Shown here piece after piece: positions 45,110 through 53,931 of a stretch of 64,000 nucleotides of DNA (position 1 is the first letter of the stretch; every line of letters begins with the position of its first letter). The stretch comes from Bacteroidota bacterium (GTDB lineage: Bacteria > Bacteroidota > Ignavibacteria > UBA10030). The translations under genes were made by a program, and so were the position numbers. Under the pieces are notes generated by a model. That model did not search any database. It was given only the letters and a program-made list of their open reading frames with translations, and was not told where the DNA came from. Location: NCBI GenBank assembly GCA_026416125.1, contig JAOAFT010000012.1:1-64000 (forward strand), written 5' to 3'.

Positions 45110-45667
45110 ATGCGAACTCCTAAAGTATTGAAAACAAATGTACTCTACCGTGGACGTATTTTTAACCTCGTTGTGGAGGATGTGGAATTCCCTACTGGGG
45201 TAACGTCGATTCGTGAAATAGTTCAACACAATGGTGGAGCAGTTATTGTTCCTCTCTTTGCCAATGGAGATGTTCTCCTCGTTCGTCAGTATCGTTCACC
45301 GCACAAACAATTTGTGCTAGAATTGCCTGCAGGGAAATTAGAAATAAATGAAAACCCGCTTGAATGTGCACGACGTGAATTACGTGAAGAGACAGGATAT
45401 GAAGCTGATAATTTTGAACATCTTACATCGATAATGACGACTCCAGGTTTTTGCAGCGAAGTTCTCCATATTTTTCTTGCCAGGGACATACGTCCATCGC
45501 GCAGTGGACAACTACTTGAAGAAGAGGAACATTCTCTTACTGTTGAACAGTATCCACTCCAGGAAGCGCTATCGATGGTGGAGCGTGGGGATATTGTTGA
45601 TGGCAAGACGATTTGTGGATTATTCCTTGCTGAGCGGAGACTTCGAACCGGACTGTCGCAACAATGA
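45110..45667 (+). CDS. nudF: Nudix hydrolase, ADP-ribose pyrophosphatase type
   Basis: A 185-residue Nudix enzyme that probably splits ADP-ribose or related nucleoside diphosphate sugars. The Nudix box reads GKLEINENPLECARRELREETGY, matching GX5EX7REUXEEXGU, and a Pro-rich stretch upstream (VLLVRQYRSPHKQFVLELPAG) matches the NudF/YqkG group. The final substrate is not certain from sequence. It lies between pyrE and the nucleoside phosphorylase, with its stop overlapping the next ATG by four bases. Confidence 0.88.
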   Translation: MRTPKVLKTNVLYRGRIFNLVVEDVEFPTGVTSIREIVQHNGGAVIVPLFANGDVLLVRQYRSPHKQFVLELPAGKLEINENPLECARRELREETGYEADNFEHLTSIMTTPGFCSEVLHIFLARDIRPSRSGQLLEEEEHSLTVEQYPLQEALSMVERGDIVDGKTICGLFLAERRLRTGLSQQ

Positions 45668-47019
45668 ATTTTTATATGAATACTGTTGACCTCATTAGAA
45701 AAAAGCGGAATGGTGAATCATTAAGCGAAGATGAGATGCGCTTTCTTATTCATGGGTATGTACATGGTTCAATACCAGAGTACCAAATGTCGGCATTTCT
45801 AATGGCAGTTTATTTTCGGGGGATGAGTGATGAAGAAACACTTACATTTACTCGCTTAATGCTCGACTCTGGTAAGCGAATTGATCTCACTGATATTCCT
45901 GGGCGAAAGGTTGATAAACATTCAACAGGGGGGGTTGGTGACAAAGTATCGCTTATTCTTGCTCCTCTTGTTGCTTCTTGTAAAGTACCAGTACCAATGA
46001 TTTCAGGTCGTGGTTTAGGTCATACGGGGGGAACACTCGATAAACTGGAATCGATTCCAGGGTTTCGTACGACACTAACTCTTGAGGAATATAGAAACAT
46101 AATTCAACGAATTGGTGTTGTTATGATGGGGCAAACTAGTGAGATTGCACCAGCTGATAAGAAGATGTACGCACTCCGTGATGTTACAGCAACTGTTGAA
46201 TGCATACCACTCATCGCAGGAAGTATTATGAGTAAGAAATTAGCAGAAGGGATCGATGCTCTTGTCCTGGATATAAAAACAGGTCGCGGCGCATTTATGG
46301 AAACATACGAGAAAGCAATTGACCTTGGAACCACATTAGTGAAAATTGGGAATGGATTTGGAGTGCGAACAATAGGATTTGTTACTGATATGAATGAACC
46401 ACTTGGAATTGCCGTTGGTAATTGGCTTGAAGTTGTCGAATCTGTCCATTGTCTCCAAGGGAAGCGTGGTAGGAGCGATCACAGTGCAGATCTAATGGAA
46501 GTTACATACACCCTTTCAGGAGCGATGGTGTACTTGGGTGGAAAAGCAAATTCGATTGAAGAGGGAATTCAAGTGTGTAGAGAAAGTATTGATTCAGGGC
46601 GCGCTTATTCGAAATTCCTGGAACTTGTTGAAGCACAAGGTGGTGATGTTGAAAGTATTGAGAATCTATCGTCGTACCCACTGTCAACAAACATTGTCGA
46701 GGTTAAATCTCCAAAAGGTGGTTTTATTCAAGAAATCGACTCATTTGAATTAGGCCAAGTTAGTATTCTCCTTGGAGCTGGACGAACAAAACTCGATGAT
46801 CCTATAGATATGAAAGCGGGTATAGTACTCAGGAAAAAAGTAGGTGACTCTGTTATGCAAGGAGAACCCCTCGCCGTACTTTATACCGATAAAGATTCTG
46901 TTGTCACTGAAGCACGCCATCGTGTAGCACAGGCCTATACCATCACAGCAGTACCTTCGTCTCGCACATCACGGATCATATCCATGATTGATATGGAGGG
47001 TGTTCATCCGTTCAACTAA
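45664..47019 (+). CDS. pdp: Pyrimidine-nucleoside (thymidine) phosphorylase
   Basis: This salvage enzyme phosphorolyses uridine or thymidine to the base and (deoxy)ribose-1-phosphate. The 451-residue product carries the family signature KVDKHSTGGVGDKVSLILAPLVASCKVPVPMISGRGLGHTGGTLDKLESIPGF, abbreviated here by its key KHSTGGVGDK motif near residue 80. The glycosyltransferase-type alpha/beta domains and a C-terminal PYNP domain follow. Whether it is DeoA or the broader Pdp cannot be told. ATG 45664 overlaps the Nudix stop; an ATG at 45676 is an alternative start. Confidence 0.93.
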   Translation: MNFYMNTVDLIRKKRNGESLSEDEMRFLIHGYVHGSIPEYQMSAFLMAVYFRGMSDEETLTFTRLMLDSGKRIDLTDIPGRKVDKHSTGGVGDKVSLILAPLVASCKVPVPMISGRGLGHTGGTLDKLESIPGFRTTLTLEEYRNIIQRIGVVMMGQTSEIAPADKKMYALRDVTATVECIPLIAGSIMSKKLAEGIDALVLDIKTGRGAFMETYEKAIDLGTTLVKIGNGFGVRTIGFVTDMNEPLGIAVGNWLEVVESVHCLQGKRGRSDHSADLMEVTYTLSGAMVYLGGKANSIEEGIQVCRESIDSGRAYSKFLELVEAQGGDVESIENLSSYPLSTNIVEVKSPKGGFIQEIDSFELGQVSILLGAGRTKLDDPIDMKAGIVLRKKVGDSVMQGEPLAVLYTDKDSVVTEARHRVAQAYTITAVPSSRTSRIISMIDMEGVHPFN

Positions 47020-47035
47020 AAGTAATTGACAAGCT

Positions 47036-48202
47036 TTATGTAACTTTTTGGTTATTCCTTACGATAATAAAGTAGACTATTACTGCAACAACCGTAAGGA
47101 AGAACGATACAAGAGCTGCACTTTCATACGAACCGCTCATATCGTGAAGTATACCACCAATTACAGGTCCTGTAATGCCAGATATACCATACCCTAAAAA
47201 GACAAATGGGTATATTGTAGAAACATTTTCAACGCCATACAGCTGAGCGGTTTCCTTTGCGTAGAGTACAAAGTTTGCGCCAAAAGAAAATCCGATCAGG
47301 AATGCAAACAGGAGAAATGAGAAAGCTGTTAACTGTGTAGTTCCAAGAAGAAGTGTACCAACACCAATGAGTATTAGTGAGAGAGGAATTAGGATTGAAC
47401 CTCGAACGGAATCAGAAACCCATCCCCAAACTATACGTCCAAGGAAGTTTGCAATTGAAAACAAGGCAACTCCATGGAGAAGGTATGATTCCTCTATGGC
47501 GTACTGTAACCCGATTGGTTTTAAGTTTCCGATAACGAGGAGTCCTGCAAATGTACCTGTGAAAATACCAATCAAGAGTCGATAAAATTTTTTATCTCGT
47601 AATAGGTAATGAATGTTAATAGGTTGTTTTGTTGCTTGATTGTAAGGAGGTTTACGGAACCATTGGGAGAATAAGACTATCAAGAGTCCATACAAACATC
47701 CTACAATCGAAAATATTGTAAGTACGGAAAAACCTCCTTGAAAAAGAAAATTTGTAAAGTAAGACAAAACAATTGCACCAGCACCAAAGCCAGCAGCGCA
47801 GAGCCCTGTTACAAGTCCCTTTTTTCCGGGGTAGAATTGTACAGGAATGGAAATCGATACAAGGTAGCCCAACCCTGTTGAGATCCCTACTATAATGCCG
47901 ACCGTAACTAGAATGAACGAGAAAGATCCCCCCGAAAAAATAGCACTTCCATATCCAATGAGGAAAAGAGTACCAGACATTGTTCCAAGTACTCTTGGAC
48001 CATAGTTCTCTAGCAAACTACGACTAAAAGTCATGGAGAGTGTGAATACAGCAATGAGTACCCCAAAAACAATTTGTGTTTCCGACGTTGACCAATTATA
48101 CGATTGTTTTAACGACGGCACGAACACACTCCATGCATAAACGCTTCCTAAACAGAGCATTACGATAAAGCCTGCAAGAACGTTCTTAATACCAATCGTC
48201 AT
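47036..48202 (-). CDS. MFS transporter, oxalate:formate antiporter-like family
   Basis: A 388-residue membrane protein with about twelve helices. The start NVLAGFIVMLCLGSVYAWSVFVPSLKQSYNWS is typical of the OFA family of MFS carriers, which move small organic acids such as oxalate, formate, lactate or pyruvate. Substrate cannot be predicted. It is convergent with the phosphorylase gene (16 bp apart) and divergent from the peptidase gene. A GAGGATCA ribosome site precedes its ATG on the minus strand. Confidence 0.85.
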   Translation of the reverse strand: MTIGIKNVLAGFIVMLCLGSVYAWSVFVPSLKQSYNWSTSETQIVFGVLIAVFTLSMTFSRSLLENYGPRVLGTMSGTLFLIGYGSAIFSGGSFSFILVTVGIIVGISTGLGYLVSISIPVQFYPGKKGLVTGLCAAGFGAGAIVLSYFTNFLFQGGFSVLTIFSIVGCLYGLLIVLFSQWFRKPPYNQATKQPINIHYLLRDKKFYRLLIGIFTGTFAGLLVIGNLKPIGLQYAIEESYLLHGVALFSIANFLGRIVWGWVSDSVRGSILIPLSLILIGVGTLLLGTTQLTAFSFLLFAFLIGFSFGANFVLYAKETAQLYGVENVSTIYPFVFLGYGISGITGPVIGGILHDMSGSYESAALVSFFLTVVAVIVYFIIVRNNQKVT

Positions 48203-48257
48203 TGATCCTCCTATTAAATTAAATTTATTGTTGCAAGCAAAAATAAAAAATATTCAA

Positions 48258-48286
48258 TTGAAGAACAAAGTTATTCTTTATACATT
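48258..48286 (+). promoter_or_regulatory. Possible promoter of the S46 peptidase gene
   Basis: TTGAAG (48258-48263) and TACATT (48281-48286) are 17 bp apart, 49 bases before the peptidase ATG in an AT-rich divergent gap. Confidence 0.35.
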
Positions 48287-48334
48287 CCAAGTGCATATTT
48301 ATTAAGACTCTATAACCATTTTAGTGAGGGTTTT

Positions 48335-50512
48335 ATGAAACGTCTTGGACCTGCAGTACTTTTGATTTCCATTTTTGTTCTTTCTCTTGTTTTGAGTGGT
48401 TGTGGATTGCAATCATCTGTTACACACACCTGTGCGTCCCGTTCAAAAGTCGAATCAATTAAGGCAGGCGAATTTGATACTGGGAAGATGTGGACATTTG
48501 ATTTTCCCCCATCAGATTACTTTGCTAAAACGTATTCTTTTACTCCATCGAAAGAATGGTTTGAAAAAGCACGTCTTGCTGCACTGCGGTTGCCGAATTG
48601 CTCTGCCTCATTTGTTTCGGAAGATGGTCTTGTAATGACAAATCACCATTGTGCCCGAGGTGCACTCGATGAAGTGACGAAAGAAGGTGAGCGCCTTGCT
48701 GAAGAAGGCTTTTACGCTTCAACTCTGGAAGAAGAGCGAAAAGTTCCAAATCTCTACATTGATCAGCTCTTCCTTATCGAAGATGTTACGGATGAAGTTC
48801 AACAAGCATTCGATAGTGGAAAGGATGAAAATGAAAAAATGGCAAATCGTGCTGCAAAAATTTTCGAAATACAACAGCGATATACTTCACAGTATAAAGA
48901 AACAATGCCAAACGATTCTCTTGTGTTCAGTGTTGTTTCGTTTTACAACGGGGGAAAGTTTTCGGTGTATGGGTACAAGCGTTACACCGATATACGTTTA
49001 GTTTATGCTCCTGAAGAAGAGGTAGCATTCTTTGGAGGAGATCCGGACAACTTTACATACCCACGGTACGATTTTGATTGTGCATTTTTCCGCGTCTATG
49101 AAAATGGGAAGCCATTGAAAACATCAAATTTCTTTCGGTTTAGTCAAACAGGTGCACAAGAGGGTGAAGCAGTGTTCATTATTGGAAATCCTGGAAGAAC
49201 AAGTCGATTACAAACAGTTGCTCAACTTCAATTTCTCCGTGATTATGCGTATCCCGCTCTGATTGAAACATACAAAACGGTTGCTGGAATTTATACTGAG
49301 TACGTCAAAAAGTACCCTGAGGAAAAGATTAAACATATGAATACAATTTTTAGTTTCGAAAATTCACGGAAAGCAATAACAGGATATTTATCGGGACTTG
49401 AAGACCCAGTTGTTATGGCTAAGAAAGTTGATTTTGAGAATTCTTTGAAGAGTGCAATACAATCGAATCCAATACTTCGTAAGAAGTATGGAGATCCTTG
49501 GAAAACGATAGCGAAAAATCAACAACAGTACAATGAGCTTTACTCCAAGCTCAATGCACTCTCGTTTCGTGGACGTACACGTTCGCAAATCTTTACAATT
49601 GCAACTGACGTACTTGAGTACGCTCGAGCAATGAATTTACCAGAAGAACAACGACAGCCAAAATATAAAGGTACCGAGCTTGATTCTACAAAGGCAAAAA
49701 TATTCCCTAAAAATTTTACTCCAGAACTAGAGCAAGAACTTCTTGCGTACCAGTTGGAAGTTATGGTTCGTACATTTGGAACGTCAAATAAAGCACTCAA
49801 CGAGTTACTGCGCAATCGTACTCCACGACAAGCTGCAGCAGATCTTATGCAGAGTTCTGCACTAGCTTCGAAAGAAAAAACGTTAGCTCTTCTATCGCAA
49901 CAACCAAGTGAGATAGTAAATTCGAATGACCCTATTCTTGTGTTTGTACGGGAGATTCAACCATATGTAGCAGAACTACGCCAAAAAGCTCAAGGTATTC
50001 AGGATGAAATTCAAGCCAACAGCCAAATTCTTGGAAGGGCATTATACGATGTGTATGGAACGAAGATTCCACCGGACGCAACATTTACGTTGCGAATATC
50101 CGATGGGATTGTAAAGGGGTATGAGTACAATGGTACACTAGCACCTGCGTATACAACATTCTATGGAATGTACGATCGATACTACTCGTTCCAGAAGAGA
50201 GACCCTTGGAATCTTCCAGCACGATGGGTAAATCCACCGGCATCATTTAATCTAAGCACACCATTTAATTTTGTTTCAACTTGTGACATCATTGGTGGAA
50301 ATTCAGGAAGTCCCGTTATTAATAAAAATCTCGAAGTCGTTGGGTTGGTATTCGATGGAAATATCGAGAGTTTACCTGGCGATGTTATTTTCGACGATAC
50401 AAAGAACAGAGCTGTTTCCGTGCACACAGCTGGAATTCTGGAAGCACTAGAAAAGCTCTACAATGCACAACGAATTGTGAAAGAACTAAAGCAAGGCAAA
50501 ATTAGCGAGTAA
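48335..50512 (+). CDS. S46-family dipeptidyl-peptidase, DPP7-like lipoprotein
   Basis: S46 exopeptidases release dipeptides from the N-termini of oligopeptides in the periplasm or at the cell surface. The 725-residue product has a lipoprotein signal peptide with lipobox LSGC (Cys23). Catalytic elements are His104/His105 in TNHHCARG, an Asp in the YPRYDFDCAFFRVY region, and Ser657 in GGNSGSP. Residue 675, eighteen after the Ser, is Gly (VFDGN). In this family Gly there goes with DPP7 (hydrophobic P1) and Arg with DPP11 (acidic P1). S46 proteins are commonest in Bacteroidetes and related groups that feed on peptides. A terminator follows. Confidence 0.93.
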   Translation: MKRLGPAVLLISIFVLSLVLSGCGLQSSVTHTCASRSKVESIKAGEFDTGKMWTFDFPPSDYFAKTYSFTPSKEWFEKARLAALRLPNCSASFVSEDGLVMTNHHCARGALDEVTKEGERLAEEGFYASTLEEERKVPNLYIDQLFLIEDVTDEVQQAFDSGKDENEKMANRAAKIFEIQQRYTSQYKETMPNDSLVFSVVSFYNGGKFSVYGYKRYTDIRLVYAPEEEVAFFGGDPDNFTYPRYDFDCAFFRVYENGKPLKTSNFFRFSQTGAQEGEAVFIIGNPGRTSRLQTVAQLQFLRDYAYPALIETYKTVAGIYTEYVKKYPEEKIKHMNTIFSFENSRKAITGYLSGLEDPVVMAKKVDFENSLKSAIQSNPILRKKYGDPWKTIAKNQQQYNELYSKLNALSFRGRTRSQIFTIATDVLEYARAMNLPEEQRQPKYKGTELDSTKAKIFPKNFTPELEQELLAYQLEVMVRTFGTSNKALNELLRNRTPRQAAADLMQSSALASKEKTLALLSQQPSEIVNSNDPILVFVREIQPYVAELRQKAQGIQDEIQANSQILGRALYDVYGTKIPPDATFTLRISDGIVKGYEYNGTLAPAYTTFYGMYDRYYSFQKRDPWNLPARWVNPPASFNLSTPFNFVSTCDIIGGNSGSPVINKNLEVVGLVFDGNIESLPGDVIFDDTKNRAVSVHTAGILEALEKLYNAQRIVKELKQGKISE

Positions 50513-50525
50513 TTATACTCTCTAT

Positions 50526-50580
50526 ACGGTAGTCAAAGGATACTCTGCAAGTCGGGAGATGTGACTACCGTTCTTTTTTT
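50526..50580 (+). terminator. Intrinsic terminator after the S46 peptidase gene
   Basis: ACGGTAGTCA (50526-50535) and TGACTACCGT (50562-50571) form a perfect 10-bp stem with a 26-base loop, followed by a TC and eight Ts. Confidence 0.85.
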
Positions 50581-50612
50581 TCAAGGGTACAGTTGTACTT
50601 TGGAGAGATACC

Positions 50613-52817
50613 ATGGATACTGTTTTACTCTTGCCAAGAGATTCTCTGGGAAGGAATTTTATACCACCTGAATTTCTGCCGACAGGTGCAGATGAATACT
50701 ATCTTCGAAATAAACAACTCTCTAATATTAGTCAACAGTGGCGTTCTCTTTGTCCTGACGAAGTTGAAGAGTTAATACGTAACAATAATTTTGCAGACGA
50801 TTGGAGTACTGTATTCGTAACTGACCCATTTAACCCTCAAAGTATCAAAAATGCGAGGTTCTTTGGACTTGTTCGATTAGGGCGTTTTACGAACTCGATC
50901 TTAGATCACCATGGATTTCAAATTCCTGTAGGAATTACTAATAGTACAATCGTCTCATGTGATATAGGTAATGACTCTGCAATACACAATGTTCATTACC
51001 TAGCCCACTACATTATTGGAAATCGCTGTGTACTTGTCAATATTGATGAAATGCTTACAACGAACACTGCAAAGTTTGGGAATGGAATTGTAAAAGATGG
51101 TGAGTCGGAAAATGTCAGGATATGGCTTGATGTCGTTAATGAAAACAGTACACGTCGTGTTCTTCCATTCGATGGCATTATACCAGCAGATGCATACTTG
51201 TGGATGCGGTATAGAGATGACTCTGAGTTACTGAGACAATTTCTCAAGATGGTACAAAAGCAGTTTGATAGTAAACGTGGATACTATGGTACAATAGGTG
51301 ACCAATGTGTTATTAAAAGCTGTAAACTAGTGAAAGATGTAAGAGTTGGCTCACACTGTTATATCGAAGGTGCGAATACGTTGAAGAATCTTACAATTAA
51401 TTCATCAGAAGATGAACCAACGTACATTGGAGAAGGAGTTATACTCGTTAATGGTATCATTGGGTATGGCTGTCGTATTTTCTATAACTCTATCGCTGAT
51501 CGTTTTGTGATGGGAAATAATTCGACTCTAAAGTATGGTGCTCGGCTCATTCATACATTCCTTGGAGATAATTCAACAATTTCGTGTTGCGAAGTACTCA
51601 ATAACCTTATTTTCCCTGCACATGAACAACATCATAACAATTCGTTCCTCATCGCAACTCACATGATGGGGCAGAGTAACATAGCTGCAGGAGCTACGAT
51701 AGGATCAAACCATAATAGTCGGGCGAATGACAATGAGATTGTTGCTGGTCGTGGTTTTTGGGCTGGATTATGTACGAGCCTTAAGCATTCATCGCGCTTT
51801 GCTTCGTTTACGTTGTTATCAAAAGCGGATTATCCTAATGAACTCAATATCATACTCCCTTTTTCGTTATTAAATAATAACTATACGCTTGATCGACTTG
51901 AGGTACTTCCTGCATTCTGGTGGCTTTACAATATGTATGCGTTGGTTCGAAATACCTGGAAATTCCAAGCTCGGGACAAACGGAAGAGAAAGATCCAAAA
52001 CATTGAATATGATTTTCTCGCACCAGATACAGTAGAGGAGATTCTCTACGCTCGATATCTTCTTGAATTGTGGACTGCAAAGGCATACTGTTTGAAGCAC
52101 AACGAGTCGTTTGATACAATGATGGAAGAAGAACGAATTGCACTCGGGAAAGATCTCTTTTCTCGTTCTCAGAAAGAAATTGATACGCTAGAAGTGCTCG
52201 GTGAAATGATGGAACGCTCGAATCGAAAAGTTGTGATTTTGAAAGCATTTAAAGCTTATCATGCATATACAGATATGCTTTATTACTATGCAATGAAAAA
52301 TATTATTCAGTTCCTTACTAATGCTCCTACGGAAAGATTTACGACGCTCCACAAACACCTTGCAGGTGAGCGGGTGATTTCGTGGGTTAATCTTGGTGGT
52401 CAAATTGTACCAGAATACTGTGTTGATGAACTTCGAGCCAATGTTAGAGAAGGAAAAATTACAACATGGGATGATATCCACCAACGATACAATGAGTTAT
52501 GGAAAAAATACCCTTTGGAAAAGCAAAAACATGCATATGCAGTGTTTTGTCTCCTCCATAACACACCATCACCAACGGAAAACCATTGGCATGATGCTCT
52601 TACAAGGGTGGCAACAATTCAAAAATTTATTTGTGAACAAGTCTATCTCTCAAGGAAGAAAGATTATAACAATTACTTCCGCCAAATAACGTACCGTAAT
52701 TATGATGAAATGTATGCTGCAGGAGGATCGATCGAGAGCAATGAGCTCATCCAACAAGTAGAGCGAGAAACAGAAGAATTTATTGAACTCCTGAAGGAAA
52801 TGGAACATCGTATCTAA
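50613..52817 (+). CDS. DUF4954-family protein with left-handed beta-helix, function unknown
   Basis: A 734-residue cytosolic protein resembling DUF4954, a family I know from Bacteroidetes and spirochaetes without an assigned role. Residues about 100-400 contain hexapeptide-like repeats (IGNRCVLVNI, VGSHCYIEGA, IGEGVILVNGIIGYGC) expected for a left-handed beta-helix, the fold of many sugar acyl- and nucleotidyltransferases. Two His-rich, apparently conserved motifs follow: HEQHHNN at 337-343 and GSNHNSR at 364-370, then GRGFWAGLC and LKHSSRFASF, which look like an active site. Residues about 430-734 are mainly helical and charged. The SIS isomerase gene 11 bp downstream suggests a sugar-phosphate pathway. 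Confidence 0.75.
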   Translation: MDTVLLLPRDSLGRNFIPPEFLPTGADEYYLRNKQLSNISQQWRSLCPDEVEELIRNNNFADDWSTVFVTDPFNPQSIKNARFFGLVRLGRFTNSILDHHGFQIPVGITNSTIVSCDIGNDSAIHNVHYLAHYIIGNRCVLVNIDEMLTTNTAKFGNGIVKDGESENVRIWLDVVNENSTRRVLPFDGIIPADAYLWMRYRDDSELLRQFLKMVQKQFDSKRGYYGTIGDQCVIKSCKLVKDVRVGSHCYIEGANTLKNLTINSSEDEPTYIGEGVILVNGIIGYGCRIFYNSIADRFVMGNNSTLKYGARLIHTFLGDNSTISCCEVLNNLIFPAHEQHHNNSFLIATHMMGQSNIAAGATIGSNHNSRANDNEIVAGRGFWAGLCTSLKHSSRFASFTLLSKADYPNELNIILPFSLLNNNYTLDRLEVLPAFWWLYNMYALVRNTWKFQARDKRKRKIQNIEYDFLAPDTVEEILYARYLLELWTAKAYCLKHNESFDTMMEEERIALGKDLFSRSQKEIDTLEVLGEMMERSNRKVVILKAFKAYHAYTDMLYYYAMKNIIQFLTNAPTERFTTLHKHLAGERVISWVNLGGQIVPEYCVDELRANVREGKITTWDDIHQRYNELWKKYPLEKQKHAYAVFCLLHNTPSPTENHWHDALTRVATIQKFICEQVYLSRKKDYNNYFRQITYRNYDEMYAAGGSIESNELIQQVERETEEFIELLKEMEHRI

Positions 52818-52828
52818 AAGGAGCAACA

Positions 52829-53845
52829 GTGAATCGTGCTCAAGATCGATATATACAGTACTTCATCGTTCAGGAAATGATGGATACTATCAACGTAGTA
52901 AAGCAGTTCGATCCGCTCAGTACGATCAATATCGTTCAGGTTATACGAATGGTGAGGAAATTATTTCTTACAGGAGAGGGTTCTAGCAGAATATTCCCAG
53001 CAAAGCAGGTTCGAAAGAAAGCACTGGAATGGGGAGTTGATCTACAAATTACTATCGAGGGTTCTCGCCAGGCAGCGCTGTACGATCTTTCTGATTTTGT
53101 TGTTTTACTTGCTTCAAATTCTGGAAGGACAAAAGAGGTTATTGCCCTTGCTCGAAAATTACAAGATCAGGGAAATAAGAATTTGTTTGGATTAACAGCA
53201 AACCGGAATACACCTCTCGAAAAACTCTGCACGCAAACGTACTACCTCACGTGTGGTTGGGAGCAAGCTATTCCAGCAACGAAGAGTGTTGTTGAACAAG
53301 CTCTATTCTATGAATCGATTCTCTGGAATTATGTAGGCGAGCAAATGCCCCAGTGTACTGCTCTCGCAAGAATTATAGAGGAAGCTCTTACTATGCGAAT
53401 TGAACCTTCGATAGTTGAAGCGGTAGCAAAAGCGCCTGTTCTCTATTTTGCAGGGTACAACGATGGTGTTGGAGAAGAACTTGCATTAAAGACAAATGAA
53501 ATAACACGTAAGAGGTCGGATTTCCTTGAGGGGACATATGTTGTCCATGGTGTTGAAGAGGTAATGAACCATGATGATGTAGTCATTCTCATCGATCCCA
53601 TTGAAGAGGAAGTAGAAAAGTACTACGAAGTACTCGTAAAAGGCGTTGGCTTGAAAGTTATTGCAATTGCAAATCGTGAAACACCGTTTCTAACAGTTCG
53701 TGTTCCTGATGCGGGGATATTTATGCCATACGTTTACTTATGTGCAGGATGGAATCTCTTAGTCGAAGTAGGTACTGTGCTTGGTATAAATCTTGACAGA
53801 CCAGAACGAGCACGGAAAATTGGGAATGAATTTATTATACAGTGA
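52829..53845 (+). CDS. Double-SIS sugar isomerase/deaminase-like protein
   Basis: A 338-residue protein with two SIS (sugar isomerase) domains, resembling the isomerase half of glucosamine-6-phosphate synthase and AgaS/FrlB-like enzymes. The first domain has LFLTGEGSSRIFPAK and LLASNSGRTKEVIALA, where the Ser/Thr residues bind sugar phosphate. The second runs from about residue 190 (VLYFAGYNDGVGEELALKTNEITRKR). The glutaminase domain of GlmS is absent, so a free-ammonia or deaminase reaction, or a non-amino sugar, is possible. GTG 52829 follows AAAAGGAG. It is co-transcribed with the DUF4954-like gene. The exact reaction is unknown. Confidence 0.8.
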   Translation: MNRAQDRYIQYFIVQEMMDTINVVKQFDPLSTINIVQVIRMVRKLFLTGEGSSRIFPAKQVRKKALEWGVDLQITIEGSRQAALYDLSDFVVLLASNSGRTKEVIALARKLQDQGNKNLFGLTANRNTPLEKLCTQTYYLTCGWEQAIPATKSVVEQALFYESILWNYVGEQMPQCTALARIIEEALTMRIEPSIVEAVAKAPVLYFAGYNDGVGEELALKTNEITRKRSDFLEGTYVVHGVEEVMNHDDVVILIDPIEEEVEKYYEVLVKGVGLKVIAIANRETPFLTVRVPDAGIFMPYVYLCAGWNLLVEVGTVLGINLDRPERARKIGNEFIIQ

Positions 53846-53877
53846 AATTAAAAAGATAGGGGAATTTGAGAATAAAA

Positions 53878-53904
53878 AATGGGGTATACAACTATTACCC
53901 CATT
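53878..53904. terminator. Hairpin between convergent SIS and ahcY genes
   Basis: AATGGGGTA (53878-53886) and TACCCCATT (53896-53904) pair with a nine-base loop. On the minus strand a T-rich run follows, so it should terminate ahcY; on the plus strand the tail is weak. Confidence 0.75.
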
Positions 53905-53931
53905 GTCGTCTTCTCATTGTTTAATTGAGAA

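Noticed and set aside
52829-53845. Calling the SIS gene a truncated glmS
   Set aside because: It has its own GTG start and good ribosome site right after the previous gene and two full SIS domains; there is no room for a lost glutaminase.
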